Shown piece by piece: positions 43,902 through 56,893 of a stretch of DNA of 64,000 bases. The notes below the pieces were generated by a model. That model ran no database searches, was not told the origin of the DNA, and was given only the letters and a program-made list of their open reading frames with translations. The DNA comes from Poecilobothrus nobilitatus (lineage: Eukaryota > Arthropoda > Insecta > Diptera > Dolichopodidae): positions 29,962,496-30,026,495 of the forward strand of contig OX352774.1 in NCBI GenBank assembly GCA_947095535.1. The letters are read 5' to 3'. A program made the translations under genes and the position numbers. How positions within the stretch are numbered: the stretch's first letter is position 1; each line of letters begins with the position of its first letter.

Positions 43902-46900
43902 ATACTTCAAAAGGAAGTTTTTTTTTTGTAAATGGAAGAAAGTAATATTTAATTAAAATTTTCTTGTGTAATTAATTTCAAGATTGATGATTTGGTGTAT
44001 AATTTTTCTTTTCTTTTTCAAGTGTGTACTAAAAATGTAAATTGTTTAATTATCCTATTGAATTTATTTAAGAAAATTTTCCTACCAAATATGATGTTAC
44101 AGGAAAATGATAGCTCCCTCTCTCTTTCGGATATGGCGGGAAGTCCTTTTGTGCTTGTATGTTTTCTCTATAATAAATATTTATGATTTTACTATATATA
44201 TACTTAGTTTATATTTTTTCATATACAGGCTGTTTCGCATTAGAGTGCAAATATTTTATAATTAATGAAATGATTGAATGATTGATGAAGTGATTTCTAA
44301 AACTAAAATTAGAAAAAAATAGTATGGGAGGGCGGAATCTATTATTACATTTTCGAGATATTAGAACTTTTCAATTTTTTGTTTTACATTATTAATTGCC
44401 GAATAACTATTAACCCACATACTCTACAGCAGCTAACTTAGTCCTGCTTGAAATCATATTCTGTAAGCTTTCAGCTGCTGAAACGTAAAAGTAATTATGC
44501 TAGGATAATTATTTTTTAAATTATATTAAATGATGTTCTTTCAAAAATTCATCATTAAGGGGCTGGTATTATGTAAAATTTTAAATCCTTGAAAAGCGAT
44601 AACTATACCATTATTTAATATCAAGTAACTTTTTTTATAAGTTTTACAGTTTCCCAGACACAAGCCAAAATTTAGTAACATTTTTAATCAAGATAATTTT
44701 TAAGTCTATAAAAATATTTTAAATTTTTGTTTATATCTCTTCTGTTACAAAAAAATTTCTCTATTATCTTTCCGATTAATTGAAATTAAATTCTTATCTT
44801 AATCTATAAAATGTGTTACAATTTTTTTGAATTGTACTGTTGCAATTATATAAAAAGATAAAAAAAAATTTTAAAAATTCTTTAAAAACAAAAACCAAAG
44901 GATAACAAATATACATATATAATATATATATTATATAATATGGTTAATAACAATAGCAAAGTGGAATAGCGTGTCTGAGATGAGACCATTATATTTTTGG
45001 TAGAAAAATAAAGATGTATCTAAAAATATACAATTTTTTTTGTATAAATATTTTAATATAAGGTAAATGTATATATAATATGTATCGTATACTCGTATAT
45101 TCTTAATATTATAAATAAATAAATAATATAAAAAAAAAAAAACATAAAAAAAAAAAGAAACGTAAAAGAAAATGAAGAAATCTTGTTGTCTTTAACATTT
45201 TCCATCATACAAAATAATTTATTAATGGGGATCACAAAACAAAAAAGGAAAGGAATACTTCTTTTTTTTAACGAATTTTCATTCATCCTTCGTTCCTTTA
45301 TTTTTTTTTTTTTGCTTTTTTGTTTTCCTCCAAATGAAGAAGTAAGAAAACAAAAATCTTTAAACAAAAAAGGGATGTTCATTCTATTAATGGGTTTAAA
45401 AATTCTAGTATTAGTTGTAATCTGTGTTTTTTGCTTTTCTTTAAGGAATTAAAGGAGTTTTTAAAAATTTATTTTGAAAATCTTCTTAATCAGAAAAAAA
45501 AAAAAAAAAACCTTAAAAGAAAATCTTTTGTTTTTTTTTTATTTTAATTTTGTTCTTGTTGTTTTTGTTATATCAGTTGTAGTAAATTTTTTTTTTCTTC
45601 TTCTTTATTTCAAAATAAGTTCAAAATTTTTTTGTTTTTCAAATTGAATGAAATTAAAGTGATGAATTTTTTAAGAATTGTATTATGGAATTTTACTTTA
45701 AATTCCAGGAAGTCTGTTTGAATTCTGATTTTATTAAGGGGATATTGTTATATTCTTTCTTTCAGTATTAACTCTGTAATAATAATGCATTTATTATACT
45801 GATTGATGTTAAATTTTATATTAATTTTAGTGATTTGATTGATGTTAAGCCATATGATTATGTCAGGTTAGAATTTCTTTAAGTATATATAGAAAGATTT
45901 TTTTTTTATTTATTTACTATATACCTACTTATATAGAAATAAATAAGAAAACAAAAAATTTATATTTTATTATTACATTTTGCAGTTTTAAGAATGTTTT
46001 TAATAATTATGAATGAATGTATTAAATAATATAAAATTTTAATATTAATTTGTTTTGAATTAATGCAAATGAAAATAAGATGAATAGTCTAATGCTATTT
46101 ATAATTAAGGCGGTGGTTAGACGTCTATGTTTTCTATGTCTATTTTTCTTAATCCACTTTCTTTTTTTACTTTCGTAAAAATGACAGGAATCTAACTTTT
46201 TTTGAAGCATTTAAAAAATAGATTTTAAAAATTAAAGAAATTTACTTCAAAATAGAAAAATTTGTTTTTTTTTAGTTTTAAAAAAACTGAACGGGAAAGA
46301 AAAGGTGACGCTTTGAGTATAAAAATATTATTATTAAAATTGAATATTAAAATATTATTAACATATTTGGCAATAAAAAATACTATTACTGAACTCTTTA
46401 GTAGAGATGTGGTATTGAATTGCCTAGACACCTCATCCTTATTTTCTTATTTATATTTCGATTTTTCTTAAAATTTGAATTTTGTTAAGAAAATATTGTA
46501 ACTATATGTCTATATCCAAATTTCCAATTTAAAAGAATTACACTATTTAATTATGGAGAGATTTTTCAATATAACTATCATCATGAGTGATTTTTTAATT
46601 TATATATATTTTATCTTTAAACAAACATCACAGCAAATTTTCAAAACTAAACTATTAAGACATTATTAATCCAAATAAATAATAATATCAGGAAAATCTG
46701 TTTCCAAAATCCTAATATCACAAAATCCATAAATGTTTGTTTCTGTCCCAGTTACAAAAAATTCCTATGAGACCAATCTAAACTTTTATATGCCAAACAA
46801 GATAAAATTGAAAAAAAAACAACTGTTAATTAAAATTAAATAATTTCATAATTTCTTACATATATATAATTATATAACAAATCCCTCCTACTTTTTTGGA

Positions 46901-48111
46901 TTTCTCTCATTTGGCCTTTGGATTAGGGATTTTCGTTTAAAGAATTTTCGTAACATGGATTTAATAACGGAACCGTTCTAACTACAAAAAAGCTAAGAAC
47001 ACAATTAGACTACGGGCAAAAGAGGAAACAATTAAAAATTAATTTTCCATTAATGGCATTTTAAATAAAATATTAAAATAATAAAACATCAAATCAAATA
47101 TGTCATCATTTTATATAATATAAAACAATTTTCTTCTTTTTATTAATTTTTTGTTTTTTTTTTTTAGTACAATTGTACAATTTGACGTTTTTAATGTTAA
47201 ATAAAAAATCCTTTTTTATAACGTTATTTTTTAGTAAAATTAAAAAATTAATATAAACCGAAAGAAAATTTTTTAATTAAAATCCGGCTTTTTTTCAGTT
47301 TGCATACTTATCAACACACATAAGTATACCTATACATATATAAATTATATTTACTAATATAAAAATAATACATATGTATATCAATTCATATAATTTAAAA
47401 TAAAAATGTATATATAATAAAATATATATTTTTATATAATATAATCTCACAAAACTTTTCATTTCATTTTCATTATATTATTACAGTTATTATCATAATC
47501 ATAATCATCATAATCATCATTATCTTTATCATTATATTATTTTTTTTAACAAAATAAAATGAGACATTCAAATATATTTATTTATATATGCATATACATG
47601 TATAGAAAATATTACTTTGTATATGTATAAACATTTAACAATTTATTATATATGTATGTATACATAAAATTTAAAAAAAAAAAAAAACAAATGTACAGAT
47701 ATTTTTGATTATAAAAATTTTTAATCAGAGTTTACACTTATTAAATATTAAAATGTATCAAAAATTATTCAGGATATATCATAAATAATTATTAAATATT
47801 CGAGTAAACAAAACTACTGCCGCAATCAATTGGTATTCTTCTTTATTAAGGTTGCAATAATTTTACAGTTATATATAATTAATTACTTTTTAATTTCAAA
47901 AAAATTTATTTAACAAAATTCTGATATATTTTAATTTTAAAGAGAACATAACCACATTTTTTTTTTAAAGAAAAAAAATTTCAGTTCTCTAACTTTTGAA
48001 CGAAATTCGAAACTAATCTTAGTTCTTAAGTTTCGATCAGATAATATTCAATAAAAATAATTTATGTATGTCGTAATAGTCTTATCGTAATAAGTATAAA
48101 ATAATTAATAA
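43902..48111. other. AT-rich non-coding, nothing recognised
   Basis: No supported gene. At 44224 ATACAGGCTGTTTCGCATTA resembles a mariner-like terminus without a visible partner. Open frames at 45053-45452 and 46022-46471 are Lys/Phe-rich and mutually antisense. Confidence 0.5.
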
Positions 48112-48285
48112 AAATAAATAGTTCTTGTATAAGAAAATAGATGGCGTCAAAAAATAATATTTGTGTGCAATAGTTGGAGTAATCAACCGCTTAGTTAAAT
48201 TATTGATTCAAAAAACTGAAATTAAATGTAATATGAGTAATAAGCGGGTTAATAGACAACCTATGCTCCTTGATGGAGTGAAATG
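48112..48285 (+). mobile_element. SINE core fragment (headless)
   Basis: AGTTCTTGTATAAGAAAATA, GATGGCGTC, AATCAACCGCTTAGTTAAAT, TGAGTAATAAGCG and CCTATGCTCCTTGATGG match the core and tail of the SINE at 43505-43901, opposite strand. No tRNA-like head is found upstream. Confidence 0.55.
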
Positions 48286-48754
48286 ACAGACAAAATAAAA
48301 ATACTTCAGAAGTTTTACAAACATTTCCAACATTTCTACATTTTTCAAGTTATAATATTTCGTTTGTTTACTTGAAAATTAAATTCACTTTGAATTAAAT
48401 ATTTTTAGATATTATTAATGTTTCGCTTTTTATTCGTTAAATATTCCTTTTTTTTTTTTTAGTTGAGTTTAATTTTCAATATATTTCTATTATTTGTCAT
48501 TACATATATATTATCTTTCATATTTGACAATATTGAAGTGATAGTTGATAACAATATTTACTACGTATAAGGTAAATACGTTTAAATTTTAGGACAACAA
48601 CGGTACAAGTTAATAAAAGAAACATTATTGACGAATTCTATTAATGTCCACCCTAAATGTAATAAAAATCCCATATAATTATTTCTTGATTCATGTAAAT
48701 TTAACTAATTTCATTTGTTTGCTTTACAACATTTTAAGCTAGGTATGCAACTAA

Positions 48755-49486
48755 TACTCAGCTGCTAGAAAACAAAATTTTTTATGAAATTTCTGTCAAA
48801 ATTTTTCTCGTATTTGTCAAATCTAAAAATTTTTCCAGCAAGTAGTACACACCTCAGTATTTAGCTACTGGAAAAAAAGTCATATTTTTTTCTGATTTAT
48901 ATACCTATAGGTGGATAAATTTTTATTTTTCTAGCAAATGTCATTTTGACTAGATTTATTTCGAGCTGTTCGAAGAAATTGAAAAAAAGAATGTTGAAGA
49001 TAATTCTACTTTGAAGGTGAAAAATACAAATGTGAAGGTAGCTACTATAAAGAACGAAGTAAAAAGAAAGCAAATTACTTTAGTTAAAGTGAGACCCATT
49101 TTGTGGGATTTACCTAACAGTAACTATGCAAATAAATTACTATGTATGCGCTAAGACTTGGAAGGAAATAAGTTCCACTATTTCTTTCCTTTAGATAAGA
49201 ATTTACACCATTTCCTTTTATTTTTATATTTGGTATTATTGAAATGATGCATATAATGTATATATCCAGACAAAATTTCTAGTTTTTCTTCCTCAGAACT
49301 AGAAGAAAAATTTTTATCTTTAAAAAGTTGAGCCATAATTTAAATTTATACTTCTTGATTTTGTAATAAATAAAATAACACTTTTATTATGACGTGACAT
49401 TAATGTCAAATATTTTTCTTGAAACTGTCAAATATTCACTGGGGTAAAATATTTCTTCGTTTAAAATTTTTTCTAGTAGGTGAGTA
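48755..49486 (+). mobile_element. Inverted-repeat element carrying a decayed MADF gene
   Basis: The left end TACTCAGCTGCTAGAAAA pairs with the right end, which in complement reads TACTCACCTACTAGAAAA (two mismatches in 18), and the match extends outward (TGCAA). Related CTACTGGAAAAA/TTTTTCCAGCAAGTA motifs recur inside at 48830-48880, so the left part has foldback character. The element encloses a MADF-like reading frame (48954-49194). MADF (Myb/SANT-like) proteins are the partner ORF of PIF/Harbinger transposons, which makes that superfamily plausible. Confidence 0.5.
48954..49194 (+). pseudogene. Decayed MADF-domain protein fragment
   Basis: An open stretch of 66 codons from 48954 to a stop at 49152 ends in ITLVKVRPILWDLPNSNYAN, closely like the start of a MADF domain (hydrophobic-xx-RPxLWD...NY). 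After a one-base shift the domain appears to continue as KTWKEISSTISFL before another stop at 49192, placing the conserved Trp (W-K-E-I) correctly. The first half is charged (FEEIEKKNVEDNSTLKVK). Too broken to be functional; probably a transposon DNA-binding partner, though a retrocopied host MADF gene cannot be excluded. Confidence 0.5.
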
Positions 49487-51844
49487 CCTACTTGCAGAAC
49501 AAGGTTTAAAGAAAATAAAAAATATAAAAGATTTTTACAAATACATACGCAGATCATTTTTAAATAAAACTGTTAAATTTTTGTAAAATTTACATTTAAA
49601 ATTTTAAAATAACATTTAATTCAAAGCTGTTCAAAAACTTCTAGTCTTCACTGTTAACAATTATTTAAAATAAACAATTATAATAACTTCAAGTTAATTC
49701 ATAAAAAAAATGTATCAATATTGCTCCAAATATAAATGTATTTAATATTATTATTATATATTCGTCAAATAACACAACCACACATATATACTAAAATTCA
49801 AATTTAATACAAAAACTTCCTAAACACATACACAAACAATAAACAAAATGTCATTTTTAATATTCTCTAAAAATATAAAATTCTGAATTATGGCAACAAT
49901 GCCTTTTTGTTTTTTATCGTCATGTTAACGAATTTTATATAAAAATTTTCTCAGAAAAAAATTACGAATTTGAAGTTGAAAAAAAAAGAAGAAAAATGGA
50001 ATTTAAGGATAACAGAAAATAAAATTTTAAAGGATAAAGTTTTTTTATTTTTTATTTTGAATAAAAATTTGTTTAACTTTTTATTCTGTTTAAATTTTTA
50101 TTTACTTTTTTGTTTTGTATTTTTGTTTTTTATTGTTGACTCTCCTGCCAACAGGAGGAGAAAGAAAATCGGAAAAGTTTTGTATGTCTCAAATAACAGG
50201 AAATGAATAAAATAAATAAAAATAACAACCAGAATAATAAAAATAATAATACAAAAAAAAAAATTACATAAAAAAGGTCGAATACCGGCAACGAAACAAA
50301 AAAAAAAAATGTAAACATTTTCAAATTTGCGATATTTTGTCTACAAAAAAAAAAAAAACATACATTCACAAATTTAGTCAATATCAAAATATGCCAAAAA
50401 CTTACAAATACATATACAATACATACAGATAAACTGATACATAATGAAATTTTGTATGAAGGATTGTAATCGATTCGTTTACGTGTTTTGTGCACATTAT
50501 TATATTATTCTCTGATGTTGGCATGTTTAAATAATAAAATACAGTAAATATATATGTAATATAAAATTGTATGATAAATTGCTATCGATCACATAATATG
50601 GACCGACCTAAAGACCAGACCGGTATCATTTTAGATTTTAAGAAAAACCGGCACCTTGTTTTTGAATTTTTTTTGACTTTTTTTTTTGGCATAGAAATCA
50701 CAGATAAACGTCAGAATTTTTGATATTCTATAGGTATATGGAAATATTTTTTTCTAGAAAATAAATTATACAATTTACACATACATATACATTTATTCAA
50801 AAACATTAATAAAGTGGGTGAATAAAAATTTTTAGAATACGGCATTAAGAGAAATAAAAAAAGAATAATAAGTAGTTTAATATCTGCTTTTATGTCTATA
50901 TGTATATACTATATATATATGTATACATATATAAATAAAAACTTATGAAAAAGAAAGGAAAATGAAAAGAATTCTTTTTGTTTAATTTTTATTTTATTTA
51001 TTCGAAATGTTCAACCCTTGTTCGTTTTCTGAAAATTTTTTTTTTTTTTTTATTTATTAAAATTTGAGAAGATAGGGGTAGGTTTTTCCAGACATAGATA
51101 AGATATAGGAGAAATATATTTTTTATTTGGGTAATTGTTTAAAGGCTAAGGAAGACATGAATTAATTATTGGGAATGAGAATTTAAAGGCAAAATAAAAT
51201 TTTCAGATATACATACGTATATGTAATGCATAGACATACACACAAATGTAAAATACATAGGTATGTATATATTTAAAGAATTATTTTTTGGAAAGTTTTT
51301 TAATTTTTTGTTTCAGAACAAATTTAGGGTGTTAAATCCTGAAAGAAAAAAAAAAAGAAACAAAAACAAAAAAAAAAGTTAAAAATTACATAATTACAGG
51401 TGTAATAAATTCTTTTTTGATGATTGACGCTTTATATTTTATTAAGGAATTTTTACAATATGGGAATTTCACATGCCATCCTTTTATTTTTTGTTAAATT
51501 TATAGATACTTATTTGTAAAATAAATTTGTATGTGTATAGGGATGAATAATGAATTATATATAGTTATATTATATAATAAATTTTTGATAATGTGTTAAA
51601 GATTCATTTTTAATGTATATGAATGTATTTTTAAGTTAATAATATTAATTAAGAATGTAAATAAGTTTTTTTTTTTCTTTCTTTTTATATGTATTTAATA
51701 TTTATTTAGAAATTTTGAAAAAAGCTTAAAAAAAGTTAAGGAATTATCCATAATATTTTAATGGCTTATCTCCATAAATTTTATTTTTTTTTAATAGAAT
51801 ATATTATAAGTAAAGAATTTTAGGTACATATAGGTATAATATAG
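49487..51844. other. AT-rich non-coding, nothing recognised
   Basis: Homopolymer- and TA-rich. A small perfect hairpin CTCCTG/CAGGAG sits at 50143-50158. The long minus-strand frame at 50130-50495 is hydrophobic low-complexity sequence. Confidence 0.5.
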
Positions 51845-51975
51845 GGAATATAGCTGACTAATCAACCGAAGTGAGTAAGCTTAGTAAAATTAATGATTCC
51901 AGAAACTGAAGTTCAGTCCAATATAAATAATAAATGATTTAGTGGATGCTATATATGCTCCTTGAACGAATACAA
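51845..51975 (+). mobile_element. SINE core fragment (headless)
   Basis: GACTAATCAACCGAAGTGAG, AATGATTCCAGAAACTGAAG and TATATATGCTCCTTGAACGA match the 3' part of the SINE core and tail. Compare AATCAACCGCTTAG at 48185 and GATTCCAGAAACTGAAA in copy 1. Confidence 0.45.
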
Positions 51976-54524
51976 AGGAAAAATTGATATAAGGAATAGT
52001 TTAAAAGAATGAACCTTTTATTTTTTTTAAAGTGGAAAAATTAACTAAGTGTTACTTCATACATCTTGAAAAAAAAAAAATTTGAAAAGAAAAATTTCGT
52101 GTAAAGTCGGCTCCGTATACAGTAAGTAATGTTACATCAGTTCATACAGATACAGGACAGAAACACAAAAAATTTTTAATTTAAATATGTATATCAAAAA
52201 AAATATATAAATATAATGAAGAATTAACGTTTTAAAATTAATTTGAATTTATTCAAAATATTAAAAAAAATATCATGTGGGATATTGATATATCGATGGT
52301 GATACATTATGGTTTTGATTTAATAACACAAATTTAAAATAAAAAAATTCTGGAACAGAATAAACGGTTCCTATCTCTAATCCTCTCCATTTATTGGAAA
52401 AATTCGATTTTATACAAAAAATTTCATAACTTTCTTAAAAAATTAAATTAATCTGAAAATTACCTCGAAAGAACATACTAAGATGAACGAAATAAGTAAC
52501 CGGTCGAAATTAGGCGCTTTTCTGTTTATACGAAAAATATCTTATGCTTGTTTTACCTATACGCAAAAATTATTTTATTTAAAAAATAATGGAGATATTC
52601 ACTTTTTAAAACAGAAGGCATAATTCTAATAATTACATACTTATATAATATAGGAGTAGAAATAAAGTAAACATAAAAATCAAATGTCTACAAATTTTAA
52701 AAGGTGGTGTTTAATTTAATTTTTGTTTCTTTTTATTATGTTTGTTATTTTTGATTATTCAATGATGACTGAGAGATTATGTCACTTTAAATAGATTAAA
52801 ATAAAATATGGAAGATGGAATAAAGATATACGTATATAGTATATACATACAGTATAAAATTTACAATCTTTAATAAAGATATTTAAAGAAATTATTATTA
52901 TTAATTGAAGTAAATTAGATGAATATTAATTATTAAAAAAAAAAAAAAATTATCCATAAAATTTATAATTTTTCTTTTTTTTTAAATGGCAGATAAAAAT
53001 GGTAGGTTTTTGTTTTTATTTTAGCTTTTAATTAAGAGCAATATAAAGTTTATTGTTTTAAAAGATTGAAAATTAATTTTTATTTTTTAAATTTAATATA
53101 AGGGCATTTTTTTATAAATATGTATATACACGAATTATTTTTAAAAAGGGGGAAAAAAATAAGAATGGTAGATACTCGTCCAAGAGATTTAGTAATTGGG
53201 TTTTATATTATATAATTAAGTCAAGTTTTGTAATAAATTATTATGTAATAAATAATTATCACATCTTTTTTTAACTAATTAAGAGTTTATATTAAGAGTT
53301 TTGTATTTTAATTTTACAAAATTTATAATTATTAGGAAAAGAACATTTTTTAGATATATGCATTTTGTTTTTAAACGAATAGATATATATTATTACGAGT
53401 CACTCATTTTTAGATGTCAATTTTTTCAGTCAGTCATCTGAAACTTATTTTGATAAGTACAAGTCTTATGAGACTGACAAAAATAGATTATTTAATTACA
53501 TTATTTTTCAACCTGGAAGAATTGCTTTTCAAATGAAAAATAAAAAAAGAAAGATAAAACTAAAGCAAATTATTTCACTCAATATTATAAAGCATTGCAA
53601 AAAAAAAATGCAAACAATGATCTAAATTTAAACAACACTCTCATTACAAATGCAACAAATCAGAGTTACCTAAATGATACCGTGATACTGAATGAATATA
53701 TGGTACAGTAAAATCAAATTTAAATAAAATACATGCAACAGGATATACTTATATATACTTAAATTAATACACAACCTGACTTCATATTTCTCTAATTAGA
53801 AGGCTAAACGCTCTATCAGAAAGTAAAATTTATAATGTAAAATTTATTAGTTGTTGCACTACAACAAACAATTTACTTATTAATGATAATTAAAATTATA
53901 CACATACTTAAGTAAACCTTATTTTATATATTTAATTTTAGTTAGGAAGTCAATAGTTTAAAGAATTTATGTAATTTTAAGTTCTAAATTAAATTTTATT
54001 TTAAAATTACTGCATAGTTATTCATTTTTTATTTTACCACTCAACAGAATAGAATCATTTAAAATCGAGACTCGATATTTTTATTTTTATTTTTGACATA
54101 ATAAAATTAACGCATAATAAAGAAAAATCTGTCATTTGTTATCCATTTCCATTATAATAAATATAAGTTTGACAATTATTATCCATTATATAAATATGTA
54201 TGTAAGTTTAATTTTGAATTTCAAAAATATTTTAAATATGCATTGATTTTAGTCTGACGGAGTCTAAGGAAGAAATTTCTCGTGAATCATTTTAATAATC
54301 ATTTTAAATTAAATTTATAATCTTATTTTGTTTATTCAAAAAGTAAAATTCTGACATAAAAAATGATATTTGTAATAAATATTAAAATTTAGGTGGCACT
54401 ACGAAAACATTTTATAGATTATTTTATGTAAGGGTTATAAATAATACTGCGATCATTTGATGTAAATTTATTGTACTCCCTCTATTACTACGTTTTATGG
54501 ATTTTTCTCTCGTAGATTTTGCTC
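51976..54524. other. AT-rich non-coding, nothing recognised
   Basis: No coding signal, long repeat or structured RNA recognised. Confidence 0.5.
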
Positions 54525-54710
54525 GAAGTACAGTTTTACAGTTTTTAAGTAAGTCCTGGAAATTCATCTTTTTGACATAATCTGCATGTACCGTCATTCT
54601 CTATCCAATTGTCTTTAAGTGCCTCTTTAGTCGATAGTGCCCCGACAGGAATAGAATAAATCTGACAGAATTCTCGAAGTTTTTTACTGAATCCTATATT
54701 ATTTTTTCAT
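54525..54710 (-). pseudogene. Non-LTR retrotransposon C-terminal fragment
   Basis: The minus strand reads QIYSIPVGALSTKEALKD then NWIENDGTCRLCQKDE. This has the layout of LINE ORF2 C-termini (RTG.L.TK.AL...N..C..C...E). The knuckle's second half is lost after GLT and a stop. Truncated at both ends. It is not obviously the same family as 21150-21400. Confidence 0.45.
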
Positions 54711-55977
54711 ATCTTTTATAATGAAAATAATTATAATAATTATTATATATGTATATAGTTTTATAATTATAATTTTTTTTATTTTTTATATTTTTCCATA
54801 AATATTATAATTTACCAGAAGCTTGTCTCTAATGGTCCTTAGGACTACAAGAAATAAACAATCTAAAACTTGACGCAAAGATAGGAAATGAGAGTTCAAA
54901 ATATACGAATATTAGATGTTTTTGGAGATTTCTTCTTCATATTATTATTTACTTTATCAAATTTATGGTTTTCCAATCCAAGTAATGGTTATCATGATTT
55001 TAATTATATAATATTGAAATGTATATTCAGTAACTTAATGTAAAAAATACATGGCTATAACAAATATCGGATGTTATTTTAAACCGGAAAACATGTCTGT
55101 TAACTTTAAAGTTAACTATACATCATCATATTTCCTTTTATTTGATTTAAAAAACAAAAACAAAACATACTGTAGTAATGTATGTGCGCATTAATAAAAA
55201 AAAAAAAAAATGGAAGTAAATAAACAATTATTTACATAAGAAAAATATCCCATTAAAATGAATTTCTTAAATAGGTTCAAAAAGAATTCATATTGACAAA
55301 ACTATTTTTGGTTTATTTGAACTCAAATAGAAAATTTTCATTGAAAATAGGTCAAACAAATCTAAAATAAAACAAAAACATACAATTTATATTCAATGGG
55401 TTCAATAATATTTTCTACATAAGAAAAAAAAAAATTGAAATTCTTCGCAAAAAAAAAAAAAGTCTTAGTTATTATTTAATATAAAACATTTTATTTTAAT
55501 TTTCTTTTTGTAAATTTATTGTATCTTTTAAATTTAAATTTAAAAAATACTATTTGCATTTATTTTAAAAAAAATATTATACAGAGAAACTGAAAAGAAT
55601 TTAAAAAAATTTTAACCGAATAAATTTTATTTTCTTCTCTTAAATCCTTTCCCCAAAATGTAATTGAAATAAAAAGAAAATTAGATATTTCATTATTAGA
55701 AATTATTACATTTTGGAACAAAGAAAATGTAAAAAGAAAACAAAACAAAAAAAAAAAAACTAGAAAGAATACAATATTCTTTTATTGTATTTTATTATCC
55801 TATATAATCCTTTTTGAATTGCATTTTTTTTTTCCCCAGGATCCATAAAAAATCTTTATATTTTTCTATATTGCAATGCAATGAATATTGTCCTTAAATT
55901 TTCTATACAAATAAAATTCTAACCATAAGAAAAATAAAAGAATGTGTTTAAAAAATAAAATATTTATTGCCTATATA
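54711..55977. other. AT-rich non-coding, nothing recognised
   Basis: A/T homopolymers (55197-55211, 55423-55434, 55447-55460) and AT-rich sequence only. Confidence 0.5.
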
Positions 55978-56893
55978 CAGGGTTTTCCAATTTGAGTGAT
56001 ATGATTTTAGAAATTTCAGACATTTCGGCCATTTGTAGTATGTCATGATCTGTCATTTTTTCATTGTATTCAGTAATGTTTACAATTTCATCATGGAGAG
56101 ATATACGCAAGAACAACGTTTACAAATTATTCAATTTTATTATCAAAATAATCGTTCTGCAATTGCCATTTTAAACCGTATTACCGCACCATTGTCGTGG
56201 TGCGGTAAATAAACAAAACTGTCGATTCTGATGCGAAGAAAATACACAAATTTTTCATGAACAACCATTACATTCATCTAAATTGACAGTTTGGTGTGGT
56301 TTTTGGTGTGGTGGAATCATCGGTCCGTACTTCATTCGAAATGAAGCTGGTAACAGCGTTACTGGAAATGGAGAGCGGTATAGATCAATGATAACTAACT
56401 TTTTATGGCCGAAATTAGAAGAAGTTGATCTTGATAACATCTGGTTCCAACAAGACGGGAATACGTGCCACACAGCACGTGCAACAACCGAATTATTGCG
56501 AGAAAAGTTTAGAGATTCGATTATTTCAAGAAATTGTGACATTGAATGACCTCCAAGAAGTTTTGATTTAACACCATTAGATTATTTCTTGTGGGGTTAT
56601 TTGAAGTCATTGGCCTTTAGCAATAAACCAGACCCTCTTCAAGCTTTAGAAGTCAATATTGAACGTGCTATTCATGACATATGACTTGATTTAGTGGAAA
56701 AAGTGCTCGAAAATTGGGTTCATCGAATTCGTTGAACAAAAAGAAGTTGTGAAGGCCATTTGAAGGACGTTTTATTCAGAACTTAATTGTATCGATTGTA
56801 CTTCATATTAAATAAAAACCATTTGAATTTGCTTAACAATTAGTGTGTTTTGTTTTTTAAAAGAAATCATATCACTCAAATTGGAAAACCCTT
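55978..56893 (+). mobile_element. Mariner-type (DD41D) transposon, internally deleted
   Basis: Perfect 29-bp inverted repeats lie at 55979-56007 and 56864-56892 (AGGGTTTTCCAATTTGAGTG), next to TA-rich flanks. The body has a deletion of roughly 400 bp compared with the 1312-bp element at 39314-40625. The ends are related in layout to that element's ends but differ in sequence, so this is a sister subfamily. Intact ends mean it could still be moved by a transposase in trans. Confidence 0.9.
56093..56786 (+). pseudogene. DD41D mariner transposase remnant
   Basis: It starts MERYTQEQRLQIIQFYYQNN and breaks after about 30 codons at a palindromic deletion scar (56181-56208). It resumes in another frame as VNKQNCRF, with TGA where Trp is expected. 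It then reads KLTVWCGFWCGGIIGPYF, WFQQDGNTCHTARATTE and, after another stop, LTPLDYFLWGYLKS, ending HLKDVLFRT. The second and third catalytic aspartates are present, 41 residues apart. The first (FTDEAHF region) is within the deletion. Further stops follow AIHDI and WVHRIR. Cannot make active enzyme. Confidence 0.9.

Noticed and set aside
45053..45452. Overlapping 109- and 89-residue frames on both strands
   Set aside because: Low-complexity Lys/Phe translation of A/T runs, mutually antisense.
50130..50495. 121-residue minus-strand frame with many Phe/Leu (looks membrane-like)
   Set aside because: Hydrophobicity comes from T-runs read as Phe/Leu; spans poly(A) tracts and has no conserved motif.
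56255..56542. 95-residue minus-strand open frame
   Set aside because: Antisense of the deleted mariner transposase.
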